Assembly (NCBI GenBank): GCA_029582165.1
Contig: CM055876.1
Span: 20,078,501 to 20,142,500, forward strand
Direction: 5' to 3'
Source of the DNA: Portulaca oleracea
Lineage: Eukaryota; Streptophyta; Magnoliopsida; Caryophyllales; Portulacaceae
DNA: 64,000 nt
Shown in pieces: positions 1 through 11,471 of the stretch; the first letter of the stretch is position 1; every line of letters starts with the position of its first letter. The notes beneath the pieces are model-generated. The model ran no database searches and was not told where the DNA came from. It saw only the letters and a list, made by a program, of their open reading frames with translations. The translations under genes and the position numbers were made by a program.

Positions 1-119
1 CGTCCACCCGGGCTGCCGGGGGGTTTAAAGGGCTTGATGCATGTGCTAAATGCATCCGCGATTCCTGCGAAAGTGAGTTAGGTTTTTAGTTTTCTTTTTA
101 GTCCTTTTCTTCGTTTTTA

Positions 120-749
120 GTTTGCTCGGGGCGAGCAAACCCTTGTGTTGGAGTGGTGTTCGGCCTCGTTTCGAGCCGAATTTCTTCTCTTTTATAAGGT
201 ATATTTGCTTGTTTTAACCCCTATTTATATATTAGATATAATGATTTGGTGTTTTGTAGGAAAATAAGGAGTTAGAAGAAGTTTGGGCCTAATTGAAGGT
301 TTTTAGGGAATCCCGAGCTATTTCCCGAGTCAAACCAAGTCAACCCGAGCCGAGACCCGAGTCAAACCAAGTCAACCCGAGCCGAGAGCCGAGGCGAAAC
401 CGAAGTCGGAAATTCCATATCAAGATTGGCGCAAACAGGGGAACGGTACAAACTTAAAGGTTTGAAATACGCGTGCCTTCACCCTTTGGGTCATAACTCC
501 TTCGTTACAAATCCGATAGCTCTGAAATTTTGGGAGCTTAAAGTACACACCGAGAGCTTTCCATCGATATCTTACGGGCCTAAAACGGAGTTCGGATGAA
601 GAAGTTATGCGTGTTTGAAGTCTGCAGGAAAATCGCTTAACGCTTGCTCGCCCGAGCCAAATTTCTCGCCGCCGAGCAAGGGTTCTGGAGCAACAAAAAC
701 ACCAGCCAGAACGCTGGCTCGCCCGAGCCAAATTTCTGCTCGCCCGAGC
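120..749. repeat. CpG palindromes upstream of TATA
   Basis: A perfect dyad of 9-bp arms (GTTTGCTCG and its complement) around GGG lies at 120-140. GCTCG-CC-CGAGC dyads occur at 646-657, 715-730 (extended to 7-bp arms TGGCTCG/CGAGCCA) and 738-749. All lie upstream of the TATA box of the LTR-like block. Confidence 0.8.
324..387. repeat. 32-bp tandem repeat, two copies
   Basis: Two adjacent, apparently identical 32-bp units starting CCCGAGTCAAACC at 324 and 356. Confidence 0.85.
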
Positions 750-1013
750 CACACTGTCTGCAGACGCGCGTGCTGCGATTGTTCTAGGGTTTTGGGGTTG
801 TATTTTTCCTTCTTCTATAAATACCCACTTGTATTAATCTAAATTATAAAATTAGCCTAGGTAGTTTAGGAGTAGAATTAGATTTAATTGCTTTCCTTTA
901 TTTGCTTTAATCTCTCTTAATTGTTCTTCAAGTTTTCAATTGTTCTTCATTTGTATTCAAACTTTCTCAAGCTTTCTCAATTCAAGCAAGTTTCCATTGA
1001 AGTTTTACAAGCT

Positions 1014-1019
1014 TTCTCT

Positions 1020-1052
<33 letters not shown>
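1014..1052. repeat. (CT)n microsatellite
   Basis: An almost pure CT dinucleotide run inside the pyrimidine-rich part of the LTR-like block. Confidence 0.9.
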
Positions 1053-1055
<3 letters not shown>

Positions 1056-1100
1056 ATTGCCATTGTTGACTTGTTTCCCAAGCTCTATAGTGTTAGCCAC

Positions 1101-1754
1101 AATCAACTTCATTTTTAGTGGGGAGGAGGGTCAAGGAACTCCAATTCTACTTACTAGTGAGAATTTGGGGGATTCTTGGTAATCCAAACCACAATTTCTT
1201 GTTTGTTCGGGGGAAATTCAAGTGTAGATTGAAGGTTTATTGAAGATTAGTCATCAAAGGTTTCCGCCTCTCTATCTTCTACTCCAGTACAAATTTTCTC
1301 AACAACATCCTAAATCTTCTGGTAATTTCTCTATTACACGAAATTTCTTTAATTTCGATCTTTTTGGCTTTTTTAGTTTGGGTTTTGATGCAATTTTATT
1401 ACATGTTTGTTCCTTCCTTCTCACCTGACACAACTCCATTGCTTTTTGATGCAATTTTTGAGGTGGGTCTTGAGTTTCATTTGGTATTGGTGGGGGTTTC
1501 ACTACGAGGGTGATTGGTATTTTGTGTTAAGTTTGCGAATTTTTATTTGATTAGGTGCTTAATTTGATATGTATTTGGTGTTGACCTGTGCAACTTGTGA
1601 TCGAGCTTGTTTATCTTGTAGGATCATGGGTTTTGACCACCGATGATGTTGGATGGATATCTGTACCAATAGCTGTTTTTGGTGATGCTTGTTGCATATT
1701 TGGTGTGATTCTTTTAACTTGTATATTTATGTATGTCAAGCTGATAGGCATTAT
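1101..1754. other. Unassigned DNA left of the copia insertion
   Basis: Nothing is recognised here. An open stretch at about 1620-1754, preceded by a possible splice acceptor (TTGTAG), would encode a hydrophobic peptide, but it is too short to assign and runs straight into the copia LTR. It may be a remnant exon or chance. Confidence 0.3.
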
Positions 1755-2426
1755 TGTTGGAAATATTTCAAGAGTATAAGACAATTATATAGCCTAAAGA
1801 ATAAAGTATATCATGTATAAGGATCATATATAAGTAAAACAATAAGAATATGATCAACACGGGTGAAACAGGAAGCAACACGGGTCGTGTTGTCTTCCAG
1901 AGAGAAGGAAAACTTTCCTGGGCTCAACACGGGTCGTGTTGCACTCAACACGGATCGTGTTGAAAGCCAGGATCGTTTTAAATGCTAACGGCTATATGAT
2001 TTTGTGTAATTAGTATTTGATATTATAATTAAACACGATTATAATGATATTCCAACAGCTATATGACTTGACTTGGTTAAGGTCATATTAAGATTGTGAT
2101 CCTCCATTAAAGTCTCTTGATTGTCCTTTGACTAGGGCATCCTAAGTGGGTTGGTATTCTCCTATAAATAGGAGACATCCTAGGCTATTTGAGACACACC
2201 ATTCTAAGCAATCACATCTTCATTCTTGTCTTGACTGCAGCTATACTTGAGTGATTCAAGAGAGAAACTATTATTCTTGAGTGTTACAAGTGCTAAGTTT
2301 TATCCCTTTGAACATTTACGGTATCGTAAATAGTTCTTAAGGAAAGTGAGTATTAAGCCACAACTCTTAGCGTTATCCAAGCGAGTTTCCATTGTTTTAT
2401 ATACCGTTACTCCCTTTCCTCCAACA
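1755..2426 (+). repeat. 5' LTR of copia element
   Basis: 672 bp, TG...CA ends. It contains three CAACACG-spacer-CGTGTTG palindromes (1876-1892, 1925-1941, 1946-1962) upstream of a TATAAATA box at 2163-2170. Confidence 0.95.
2163..2170 (+). promoter_or_regulatory. TATA box of copia LTR
   Basis: TATAAATA inside the 5' LTR, repeated in the 3' LTR. Transcription would be expected to start roughly 30 nt downstream, giving a leader of about 250 nt before the gag ATG at 2447. Confidence 0.75.
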
Positions 2427-2443
2427 ATCTTAAGAACTATTTA
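2327..2443 (+). promoter_or_regulatory. 15-nt self-complementary pair at the primer-binding position
   Basis: TAAATAGTTCTTAAG at 2327-2341 (inside the LTR, within the expected transcript) is the exact reverse complement of 2429-2443, which begins 2 nt after the 5' LTR and ends 3 nt before the gag ATG. The usual plant copia primer site TGGTATCAGAGC is absent. The pair could form a leader hairpin or serve as a self-priming site; the sequence shows only the complementarity. Confidence 0.6.
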
Positions 2444-2446
2444 GGA

Positions 2447-3637
2447 ATGGCCTCGCTACGTGATATGTCTAGCAATTTCCAAAAGCTAGAGCGCTTTGAA
2501 GGAGTGGATTTCCGGCGTTGGCAAAACAAGATGCATTTCTTGCTAACGACTCTCAATGTGGCATATGTGCTTAACATTGAGATTTCTCCCAAGGTGGTTC
2601 AAGAACCTTCGACCGAGAAGGTGACAACTGAGGAGTCTCCAAAAGAGGATGCAATCGTCAAGATTTCCACGGGAGATGGAAGTAAGGATCAAGTAAAAGA
2701 CAAGGTGTCCGGAGAAGATGCGGAGGCTACTCGGCAAAGGCTCAAGATGGAGAATGACGACTACATTTGTAGAGGATGCATTCTCAATGGGATGAGCGAC
2801 AATCTCTTCGATGTCTATCAACATGTGGAGACGGCAAAGAAGCTTTAGGAGATGCTTGAAGCTAAGTACATGTCGGAAGATGCGTCAAGTAAGAACTTTC
2901 TTGTTAGTCAATTCATGAAATTTAAGATGGATGATAATAGAAAAATTCTAGACCAATTCCATGAGATTCAACGTATTTTAAGTAACTTCAAGCAACACAA
3001 TTTGAACATGGATGAAACCATAATCGTATCCTCTATTATTGACAAGCTACCTTCTTCTTGGAATGAAACAAAAAGGGCTCTCATGCACCGGAAAGAGGCT
3101 ATGTCTCTTGAAGGTTTGGCTAACCATCTTCGGATTGAAGAGGAGTTACGCCTAGAAGATGGTACCAAAGAGCAATCTAAGGTCCATATGGTGCAAGAGA
3201 ATAAGGGAAACAAGAATAAGAACAGGAGCCATAACAAAACTAGCAAGGGAATTCAAAAGCCTAAGCAAGTTTGTTGGGAATGTGGCAAACCGGGGCACAC
3301 AAAGAGAGAGTGTTACCAATGGAAAAAGAAGCATGGTCTTTTGAACAAAGATACATCTAAGGGCAAGAGTAAGGAGAAGGAACCCAATTCCTTCGTGGCC
3401 ATGATTAAGGATCATATTAACATGGTATCCATTGATTGTAATGATTGGTACATAGACTCGGGTGCGTCAAGGCATGTTTGCGTTGACAAGAGTTTATTCA
3501 AGACTCTCAAACCGGTGGATGATGGTGTGAAACTCTACATGGGCAATAACCATCCGGTCAAAGTTGAAGGCATTGGGCAAGTGGAACTTGTTTTCACTTC
3601 TAAATTGCTTGATTTAATAAAATCACCAAAAGTTTAG
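2447..3637 (+). pseudogene. copia gag and protease, interrupted
   Basis: The reading frame starts at an ATG only 20 nt after the LTR. It shows the copia gag domain (UBN2-like; early Trp in an FRRWQNKM motif), a TAG stop at 2846-2848 where the family has Trp in a LWEMLEAKY-type motif, then the rest of gag in the same frame, a CX2CX4HX4C zinc knuckle (CWECGKPGHTKREC, about 3280-3320) and the aspartic protease motif IDSGAS near 3449. The frame ends at 3635-3637 in rearranged DNA: TTCTAAATTGCTTGATTT and a TAATAAAATCACC segment each occur twice between 3597 and 3712, and the zinc-binding (HHCC) part of integrase is missing. Gag would form the particle and protease would cut the polyprotein. Confidence 0.9.
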
Positions 3638-3697
3638 AGTTTAGAGTTTAATAAAATCACCAAAAGTTCATTCTCAAGTGTAAAAAGAACTTCTAAA

Positions 3698-6232
3698 TTG
3701 CTTGATTTAATTCATAGTGATTTAGGAGATTTTCATAGTACACCTTCAATTGGTGGTAAGAAGTATTATGTGACATTCATTGATGATTATTCTAGATATT
3801 GTCAAGTTTATCTTTTGAGTTCTAAAGATGAAACACTTGAAAAGTTTAGAGTTTACAAAACTAGAAGTGAACTTCAATGTGAGACCTTGATTAAAACTTT
3901 AAGATCCGATAGGGGAGGGGAATACTATGATCCAAAGTTTTTCCAAGAAACGGGCATTGTTCATGAAACAACCGCCCCGTATACACCACAACAAAATGGG
4001 GTTGCGGAAAGGAAAACTAGAACTTTAAAAGAAATGGTGAATTCTATGTTGTCAAACTCCGGTTTAAGTAATGGGTTTTGGGGTGAAGCCATGTTAACGG
4101 CTTGTTATATTTTGAATAGAGTTCCATTCAAAGGAAATTCTAGTACCCCATATGAGTTATGGAACAAAAGAAAGCCAAGTCTTAAGTATTTTAAGATTTG
4201 GGGTTGTAGGGCTATTGTAAGAGTCTCGGAACCTAAGAAAAGAAAATTAGGTGAAAGAGGAATTGAGTGCATCTTTATAGGCTATGCTCAAGATAGCAAA
4301 GCTTATAGGTTTTTGGTGGTTGAGCCAAATGAGTACATTTCGGTGAATACCGTAATGGAATCAATAGATGCAATTTTTGATGAGACTGGCTTCTCTTCAA
4401 TTCCTAGACCTAAAGAAATAACTCAAGATATTGTTCCTCTAATTGAGCCTCAAGATGAAAATCATGAGGGTATATCCATACAAGATGCTCTTCCAACTCA
4501 TGAGGTTATTCATGATGAAGAAGATGAAAGTATTGAGTTAAGAACGAGTAAAAGATCAAGGAAACCAAAAGACTTTGGTTCGGACTTCTATGTTTATTTA
4601 GTAGAAGGATTAAGGGACTCAGTCGAAAGTGAGATCCTATGTATGTACAACATAGATAAGGATCCTAAAACTTTTAAAGAAGCTATGCAATCTCATGATG
4701 CTTCTTTGTGGAAAGAAGCGGTACAAGATGAGATTGATTCAATAACGGAAAACAATGTTTGGATATTGGTTGACCTTCCTCCGGGAAGTATACCAATTAC
4801 CTCTAAGTGGATCTTTAAAAGGAAAAGGAAAGTAGATGGTACCGTTGAGAGGTATAAAGCTCGATTGGTTGTAAGGGGCTTTACTCAAAAGTATGGTATT
4901 GACTACTTTGATACATATGCACCGGTGGCTAGGATAGCTTCAATACGTGTATTGTTAGCTTTAGCTACTACCCATAACCTAGTTATCCATCAAATGGATG
5001 TCAAAACGGCATTTTTAAATGGAAAACTAGAAAAGGAAGTGTATATGGAACAACCCGAAGGGTTTGTTGTTGAAGGTCAATAAAAGAAAGTTTGTAAACT
5101 TATAAGGTCTTTATATGTACTTAAGCAAGCACCTAAGCAATGGCATCAAAAATTTGATGAAGTAGTGCTTTCACGTGGTTATAAGATCAATGAATCGGAT
5201 AAGTGCATATACTCTAAGTTTGAGAATGGAAAAGGGGTGATTATATGCCTATACGTTGATGACATGTTGATCTTTGGGTCCGACATGGAACAAGTTAATA
5301 GGACCAAAGAATTTCTATCCTCGAAGTTCTCTATGAAGGACATGGGTGAAGCGGATGTAATTCTTGGTTTTAAGATCATTAGAAATAATGATAAGATAAG
5401 TTTATCTCAAGAGCATTACATTGAGAGAATATTGAATAAGTTTGGAGGTGATAAGGTATATCCGACAATGACACCTTATGATCCGAGTAAGAAACCAGAG
5501 AAAGATTTGGGTTCTCCGGTTAATCAACTTGAGTATGCTAAGTTGATTGGAAGTCTCATGTATGCTATGACAAGTACAAGGCCAGATATTGCTTATGCAA
5601 TTGGCATATTAAGTAGCTTTACAAGTAATCCGAATAATATGCATTGGTTTGCAATTCGAAGAGTATTAAGATATTTAGCTGGTACTAAAAGTTACCAACT
5701 CACATATAAAGGAGAACCTTCGGTATTAGAAGGATACTCGGACGCGAGTTGGATTAATAAAGGAGATTTCTCCTCTACCAATGGATGTGTGTTCCTTTTA
5801 GGAGGTGGAGCAGTTTCTTGGGGATCTAAGAAACAAGCTAACATAGCGGACTCCACCATGTCTTCGGAATTAGTAGCATTGTATGCTGCTTGTAAGGAAG
5901 CGGAATGGCTAAGGAACTTATTGTTGGAAATACCGGTTTGGTATAAGCCAATGGCTCCAATCACAATTCATTGTGATAGCAAAACTACTCTTGATGTTGT
6001 ATATAGTCATGTCTATAATGGCAAGTCAAGGCATATTGATTTAAGACATGCTTACATACATCAACTTATAAGGGATGGAGTAGTGACTTCAAGATATATC
6101 AAGTCAAAAGAAAGCTTAGCCGATCCTTTAACCAAAGGGTTGTCTAGAGATTTGATAAAAAGTACTTCAAAGGGGATGGGTTTAAGTGTAGCTCAAATAT
6201 CTACTAATCACAACAAAGACTCAACTTTATGA
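3698..6232 (+). pseudogene. copia integrase core, reverse transcriptase and RNase H, interrupted
   Basis: In the same frame as gag. The integrase catalytic core is visible from about 3717, with acidic residues in FIDDYSR, LRSDRGGEY and the NGVAERK motif, followed by reverse transcriptase from about 4670 (WIFKRKRK, MDVKTAFLNG). A TAA at 5081-5083 replaces what is Glu or Lys in relatives, and the same frame continues with the LKQAPKQWH motif and the catalytic LYVDDM box near 5250. RNase H follows (YSDASW, SSELVAL, HCDSKT, LADPLTKG). The terminal stop is at 6230-6232. The start given is only where the open stretch resumes after the rearrangement, not a real initiation codon. Confidence 0.93.
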
Positions 6233-6785
6233 ATTGGAATACCACCAATTTCTAAAATTCAAATGAGTACGGAGTTGTTTACGTTAGTAGGAAGCATCGT
6301 TTTTATCCCAAGGTCAAGAGATGCTTAGAAATATGTAATGATAAGAGGATGAGTATTGGTACTCTTAATAGTCTTTGTGGAAAGCCTAATTACAGGGATG
6401 GTATAGTTACAAAGTCTACCTATGTAAGTGTAATGTGTGGCCGTATAAAGGAACTATGAGCTAAAGTTCTGAAACACTTATGAAGGATAAGGACACAAGG
6501 CCGGATAATAGTGTCGAGGTATTTACACTCAAGATTTAAAATATATGTGTGTTATGAGTATAGTTGATCAATATAAATCCAAAGTTCAAACTTATGTCTA
6601 CTTTGTGATTTGGATTAAATTTTGGCTCATATACACTAATAGAAAAGTTCAAAGAGTAATCTACTTTTCATTAGGCATATGTTTTGTGAGTTTCTCTAGT
6701 GATTACAAGTTAAGGTATATCTCAAATAGCGGGGGTAAAAGCTCCTTAAGTAAAGTTATTTCAAGGGTTTTACATACTCTTGAAA

Positions 6786-6796
6786 TAGCGGGGGAT
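6786..6796 (+). promoter_or_regulatory. Polypurine tract of copia element
   Basis: A G-rich run (AGCGGGGGA) directly before the 3' LTR, the expected primer for plus-strand synthesis. Confidence 0.7.
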
Positions 6797-7488
6797 TGTT
6801 GGAAATATTTCAAGAGTATAAGACAATTATATAGCCTAAAGAATAAAGTATATCAAGTATAAGGATCATATATAAGTAAAACAATAAGAATATGATCAAC
6901 ACGGGTGAAACAGGAAGCAACACGGGTCGTGTTGTCTTCCAAAGAGCAAGGAAAACTTTCTTGGGCTCAACACGGGTCGTGTTGCACTCAACACGGACCG
7001 TGTTGATCCAACACGGGTCGTGTTGAAAGCCGGGATCGTTTTAAATGCTAACGGCTATATGATTTTGTGTAATTAGTATTTATATTATAATTAAGCACGA
7101 TTATAATGATATTCCAACAGCTATATGACTTGACTTGGTCAAGGTCATATTAAGATTGTGATCCTCCATTAAAGTCTCTTGATTGTCCTTTGACTAGGGC
7201 ATCCTAAGTGGGTTGGTATTCTCCTATAAATAGGAGACATCCTAGGCTATTTGAGACACATCATTCTAAGCAATCACATCTTCATTCTTGTCTAGACTGC
7301 AGCTATACTTGACTGATTCAAGAGAGAAACTATTATTCTTGAGTGTTACAAGTGCTAAGTTTTATCCCTTTGAACATTTACGGTATCGTAAATAGTTCTT
7401 AAGGAAAGTGAGTATTAAGCCACAACTCTTAGCGTTATCCAAACGAGTTTCCATTGTTTTATATACCGTTACTCCCTTTCCTCCAACA
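6797..7488 (+). repeat. 3' LTR of copia element
   Basis: 692 bp. It matches the 5' LTR apart from about a dozen substitutions or single-base indels, and carries four instead of three palindromes (6918-6934, 6968-6984, 6989-7005, 7009-7025), which accounts for most of the length difference. Confidence 0.95.
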
Positions 7489-7493
7489 ATTAT

Positions 7494-7730
7494 ATAGCTC
7501 ACTGATGTTTCAGTTTAGAAACTAATTGTTAATCAAGGGCTCTTTTTTAGTGTGACTCTTTTTTAACTTATGTATTTATTTAGCCCGGCCCGAACCCAGC
7601 CCAGCCTGTTTAGGGCCCGTTAAAGCCCAACATACTTGGACTCAGTAAAAAAAATGTCTCTGTCCAGCCCGACCCGGCCCATAAGTGACTAGCCCGAATC
7701 CGGCCCGGCCCGGCCTGTTGCCCAGCCCTA
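7494..7730. mobile_element. Probable truncated hAT-type MITE with GCCCGGCCCG runs
   Basis: The right edge ends GCCCAGCCCTA, whose complement TAGGGCTGGGC is a typical end of plant hAT MITEs. The body has irregular GGCCCGGCCC motifs. No matching left terminus or 8-bp target duplication was found. Confidence 0.4.
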
Positions 7731-7953
7731 TTCTAATATATATATTACCCTGACATTGAGCAAAGGGGCAAAACACAGAAATACAAGAATCTTTCTTTGA
7801 TCAATATTTAGTATTCTTTTTCTATTCAATTATATTTTTTCATTACTCCTAACAAACTCCAAGCCTACCTAGTTCATTATGAATAATAAGTACTATGATT
7901 AAAAATGATGGAGTTTCGTTTCAATTGTAATCATCAATAGAGAGACTTATAGC

Positions 7954-8461
7954 TAGACCTGTCAATTCGGTCGGGCGGGCGGTTTCGGGTCGGTCGTATA
8001 TCGGGTTCGGGTAAATACAGGTCGGGTGTATTCCGGGTTTGGGAAAATACGGGCGGTGTGTTTCGGGTCAACCCAACGGGTTATGATTGCGACCTTTTTT
8101 CGCTTTTTATTTTTCAAAAATGGTATCTAAATACTACTTTTTGTACAATATACATAATAAAATATGATTATCTTCTAGCAACGATAGATTATTGTAACTA
8201 TTTTAACTTAAATAAGAGAAATAACAAATAAATAAGTTGCGCTTATAATTTAATAGTTAAAAATTTGAATGCAAAGTCACAAATTTTAAAGTTTAACTTA
8301 AAAAGTTAAATTTTCGGGTCAAACGGGCGGGTCGGGTTTGACCCGCTAATTTTCGGGTTCGGTATACTTCGGGTTTAGTTGAAAAAATCATGTTCAAAAC
8401 CCAGAAATTTCGGGCGGGTTCGGGTCGGGTTATCGGGTCGGGTCAGAAATTGCCAGGTCTA
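7954..8461. mobile_element. hAT-type MITE with 8-bp target duplication
   Basis: Inverted ends TAGACCTGTCAATT (left) and, as complement, TAGACCTGGCAATT (right) enclose about 0.5 kb of GGTCGGGT-rich termini and an AT-rich centre. Flanks are CTTATAGC (7946-7953) and CTTACAGC (8462-8469), an 8-bp duplication with one change, as expected for hAT transposition. There is no open reading frame. Confidence 0.85.
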
Positions 8462-8662
8462 CTTACAGCCCTTTAAAGTTTTGTGGGTATAAGACTAAAA
8501 CACATTAAAAATATTAAGTACGTGCGAAGCATTGAAGAAAAATGTATATATATATACAACTTAAATATAATTTTCTACAAGTGTCTCCAACAACACTCAA
8601 TATATTTGGATGATAAACTACCAATTTATACAATTTAAGTCATATGAATAATAAACTACCAA

Positions 8663-8975
8663 TTTAGACCCTGTTCTTTATTCGGTTGGTTCCGGTGCGA
8701 TGTGGTGTGGTGTAATGTGGTGAAAATTTAAAAATTGTAGTGGGTTGGGGAAAATTGTGGTGGAATGTGGAAAATTGTGGTGGATTGGGGAATGTTGTGG
8801 TGTAAATAATTGTAAGTGGGTTCGTATATTATAAAGTATAACTTTTAATAAAAAGATAAATTAAAATTGAAATTGTAGATTGTGGTGGGTTGTGATGGAT
8901 TGTAATGGAATATGGAAAGTTGTGGTGCGATATTGAACCGCAACCAACCAGCCGCACAAAAGAACGGGACCTAAA
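8663..8975. mobile_element. MITE with CGTTCTTT-type ends
   Basis: Left end TTTAGACCCTGTTCTTT pairs with the complement of the right end (TTTAGGTCCCGTTCTTT). The interior is rich in GTGGTG and GGTTGTGG. It is related to the element at 18013-18252. The target duplication is not clear. Confidence 0.7.
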
Positions 8976-9028
8976 AATTCAGTCTACCCATCATCACATA
9001 GATTTCTAATGCTTCTTAATTAATCAAA

Positions 9029-9371
9029 CTAGTCTTCAACCCGTGCGATGCACGGAGCCTAATTAAATAGTTATTTTAATTTAGAAAAATAAATGCTCAA
9101 TATAGATACAAATTACAATCAAAAAAGCATTAATCATAATACCAAATGAAAAGATACCATAATAAATCCATCATATAAGGAATCAATAAAATAAAATAAA
9201 ATAAAAAATACACGGAGCCAACAATTCTATCTTTACTTATCAATTTAGGTACAAAAATTCGAGTATGAAATATAAATGCCTTGTAGATATTATTTTCGCT
9301 ATAATCCTATATTCACTCATGTGAATATTTCAAACTTCAAAATTATTGCAAATATATTATATAGATATAGA
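9029..9371 (-). mobile_element. Small non-autonomous Helitron
   Basis: Read on the minus strand it begins TCTATATCTATATAAT after an A (right edge) and ends with a CCGTGC-ATC-GCACGG hairpin followed, about 10 nt on, by CTAG next to a T (left edge). These are the hallmarks of Helitron termini: 5' TC, 3' hairpin plus CTRR, insertion between A and T. No coding capacity. Confidence 0.65.
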
Positions 9372-9390
9372 TATAAATGAAAAACACAAT

Positions 9391-9465
9391 GGTTTTCTAC
9401 ATTGTGATTGGCCAATTCCCCTACAGTAACTCTCGTGACTCTATTTCGTGGGACCCACAATGATT
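9391..9465. repeat. Copy of a segment from the 14-kb tandem array
   Basis: The piece running from TTTTCTACATTGTG through CTATTTCGTGGGACCC closely matches the second half of the array units at 14351-14876. Confidence 0.7.
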
Positions 9466-9640
9466 TCTTTTTTTGAAAAATCGGGGAGATAAGTCCATTA
9501 ACAAAACGTGTTTACAAAATATATTCTAGGCATACCTAGAGGGGCACATTCAAAAAGCCCAATGAAATAAATCTATCTATATTCTACCTCCATCTAATCT
9601 ATTTTTTACATCACTAACAATCATTTCCACAACACAAATT

Positions 9641-9897
9641 CTAGTATAAGACCGTCTCACGGTAACTTATTGTGAGACAAACCCCTTACAGAGTAACATT
9701 TTTAATATTTTGCTATGACTAATAAGTAATATTATAATGATTTTTTAATACAAAGGTGACTAATAATTTATCAAAATGTGACTTTCATTAGAGTTAGTCA
9801 AAATAAATTATTGACTACCCTTGTATTCATAAATAGTCACCACAACATTATATATTTTACGATAAATTTATGGTGAGACGGTCTTACATAAGAATTA
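9641..9897. mobile_element. MITE with AAGACCGTCTCAC ends, copy 1
   Basis: Inverted ends: left TATAAGACCGTCTCAC, right GAGACGGTCTTACATAAG. Further copies lie at 12831-13096 and 18856-19115, and an internally deleted one at 54165-54235. Confidence 0.75.
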
Positions 9898-11471
9898 CTG
9901 TTTCCACAATTGCCTCAAACACACTAGCAAATACCCGCGCGTTGCGGCGTGGTTCACTAAAAAATACAATGTTGCTTGATATGATTTTAATAATACATCA
10001 TGGTGATATGAAATAGTGTTTTTGATGATAAATAATGCCTATTATGGGATTTATGATTGAAAATAATGCTAATTAACTTTTTGACCACCAATAAGCTGCC
10101 GGCAACACCAAATTCTGGTCACAGAAAACTGAAACAGAATCGATATCACATGCTTACTTGCTTAGGAATCAAAAAATGATGCAAGCTTATAAGTACTAAG
10201 CACATTGATAGGTTCCAGGTTCCAGGTTTGACAAGTTCCAGGTTCTTGGTTTAAACCTGCCAAATGACATATAATTTGTTCTTTTGATTCCCTTTTCAAT
10301 TGCCTTCAAACTTAGCCAAAATAGTGCTTCCTCCTATCTACTTTACCTATCGAATGAGGTATAGCCAATTATAGATTGCTTATAATTTTAAAAAAGTGGG
10401 AAATGGGTGCATAAATCAAGCAATAGGGGAATAGTTATTAAAATCTCAATCCTAATTTACGATCCTACGATTTTATGGTCCAAAATCCTCGATACGATTC
10501 TACTATTTACACACGATCCACGATCCTGCATGGGCTAATTTCCGATCCCAACTTCCCCATAGTTTCGAGTTAGGATCCCGATTTTAACAACCTTGAATGG
10601 GGGATAGAAGCGTATGCACAGCGTAAATACTCACTACGTCCCAACACGGATGAGATTCACTCAACTAGAGTGTCATTTATAATTTTTAAAATAGCCAACA
10701 CATTCTAAATTTCTTATAAATAAAAAAAGTAGAAAATGGGTGCACAAATTAAGTAATGGAGACAAAACTATATGCATAACGTAAATACTCCGTCAAAAAT
10801 AAATGGCGTCCATGCTTTTCAAGGTCGATCTTTACTCAACAATTTATCATATAAAAAATTCTATTTTTTAAAATTTTTAAAATTAATTTTTTATTACGAA
10901 TATAGTAATATTAATTTGATATCATGAATTATATATATTTAAAAATTAAAGTCAAAGTTTTTGATGGCAGAAAATAATCGTAGGGAGGTCATACTATATG
11001 TGATGATTATATGAATTACATACTATCACTGTAACCTTATAAATATATGTTATACATGTGTAGTAAGGTAAACTACTTATTATAATTACCAACCAAATTA
11101 ATGGATGAATGAGTATTCTATTAAAAAAATGGATTTACAAAAGAAAATAAAAATAAAAGATAGATGAATGAATGAATGAATAAGTAACTAATCTGACGGT
11201 TGAAGGAAGAGAAAGGGCTATGAGGATGATGTATGTGGGTTTGGGAAAAATTTATCTAACATAATTCTAACGGTTGAGATTAATTTGTGACTACATGTAA
11301 TCAACAGCTATAATTGATTGGACATTCTAAAATCACTCTCATGACAATTAATCCTACATTACTTTCTGGGAGATTTTACCATAATTGAAAATGTTTTCAA
11401 CTATGGTAATTGAAATGTATAATCACCCTAAAATATAGTTTTAAGAAAATTAAAATTAATATATATTAATT

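Larger units (their letters stand above)
1..1100 (+). mobile_element. LTR-like retrotransposon fragment, left end cut by window
   Basis: No coding sequence is visible. The block looks like the U3-R-U5 part of a Ty3/gypsy LTR. It has a GC-rich segment with CpG palindromes, a stretch around 486-615 of the type seen in Athila/Tat LTRs (an inverted pair of short motifs around CATAACTCC and GAAGAAGTTATG), a TATA box TATAAATA at about 816-823 and a pyrimidine-rich downstream part. Neither LTR end nor a primer binding site is found, so the boundaries are guesses. The family assignment comes from general resemblance, not from a protein domain. Confidence 0.45.
1755..7488 (+). mobile_element. Complete, inactive Ty1/copia LTR retrotransposon
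   Basis: The element is bounded by LTRs that begin TGTTGG and end CCAACA, with a perfect 5-bp target duplication ATTAT at 1750-1754 and 7489-7493. Domain order is gag, zinc knuckle, protease, integrase core, reverse transcriptase, RNase H, which is the copia order. A purine-rich tract with GCGGGGGA lies just before the 3' LTR. It is dead: one in-frame stop in gag (2846-2848), one in reverse transcriptase (5081-5083), and a rearrangement that removed the zinc-binding part of integrase near 3600-3700. By eye the LTRs differ at about a dozen positions plus one palindrome-unit indel, so insertion is not very recent. Confidence 0.95.
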
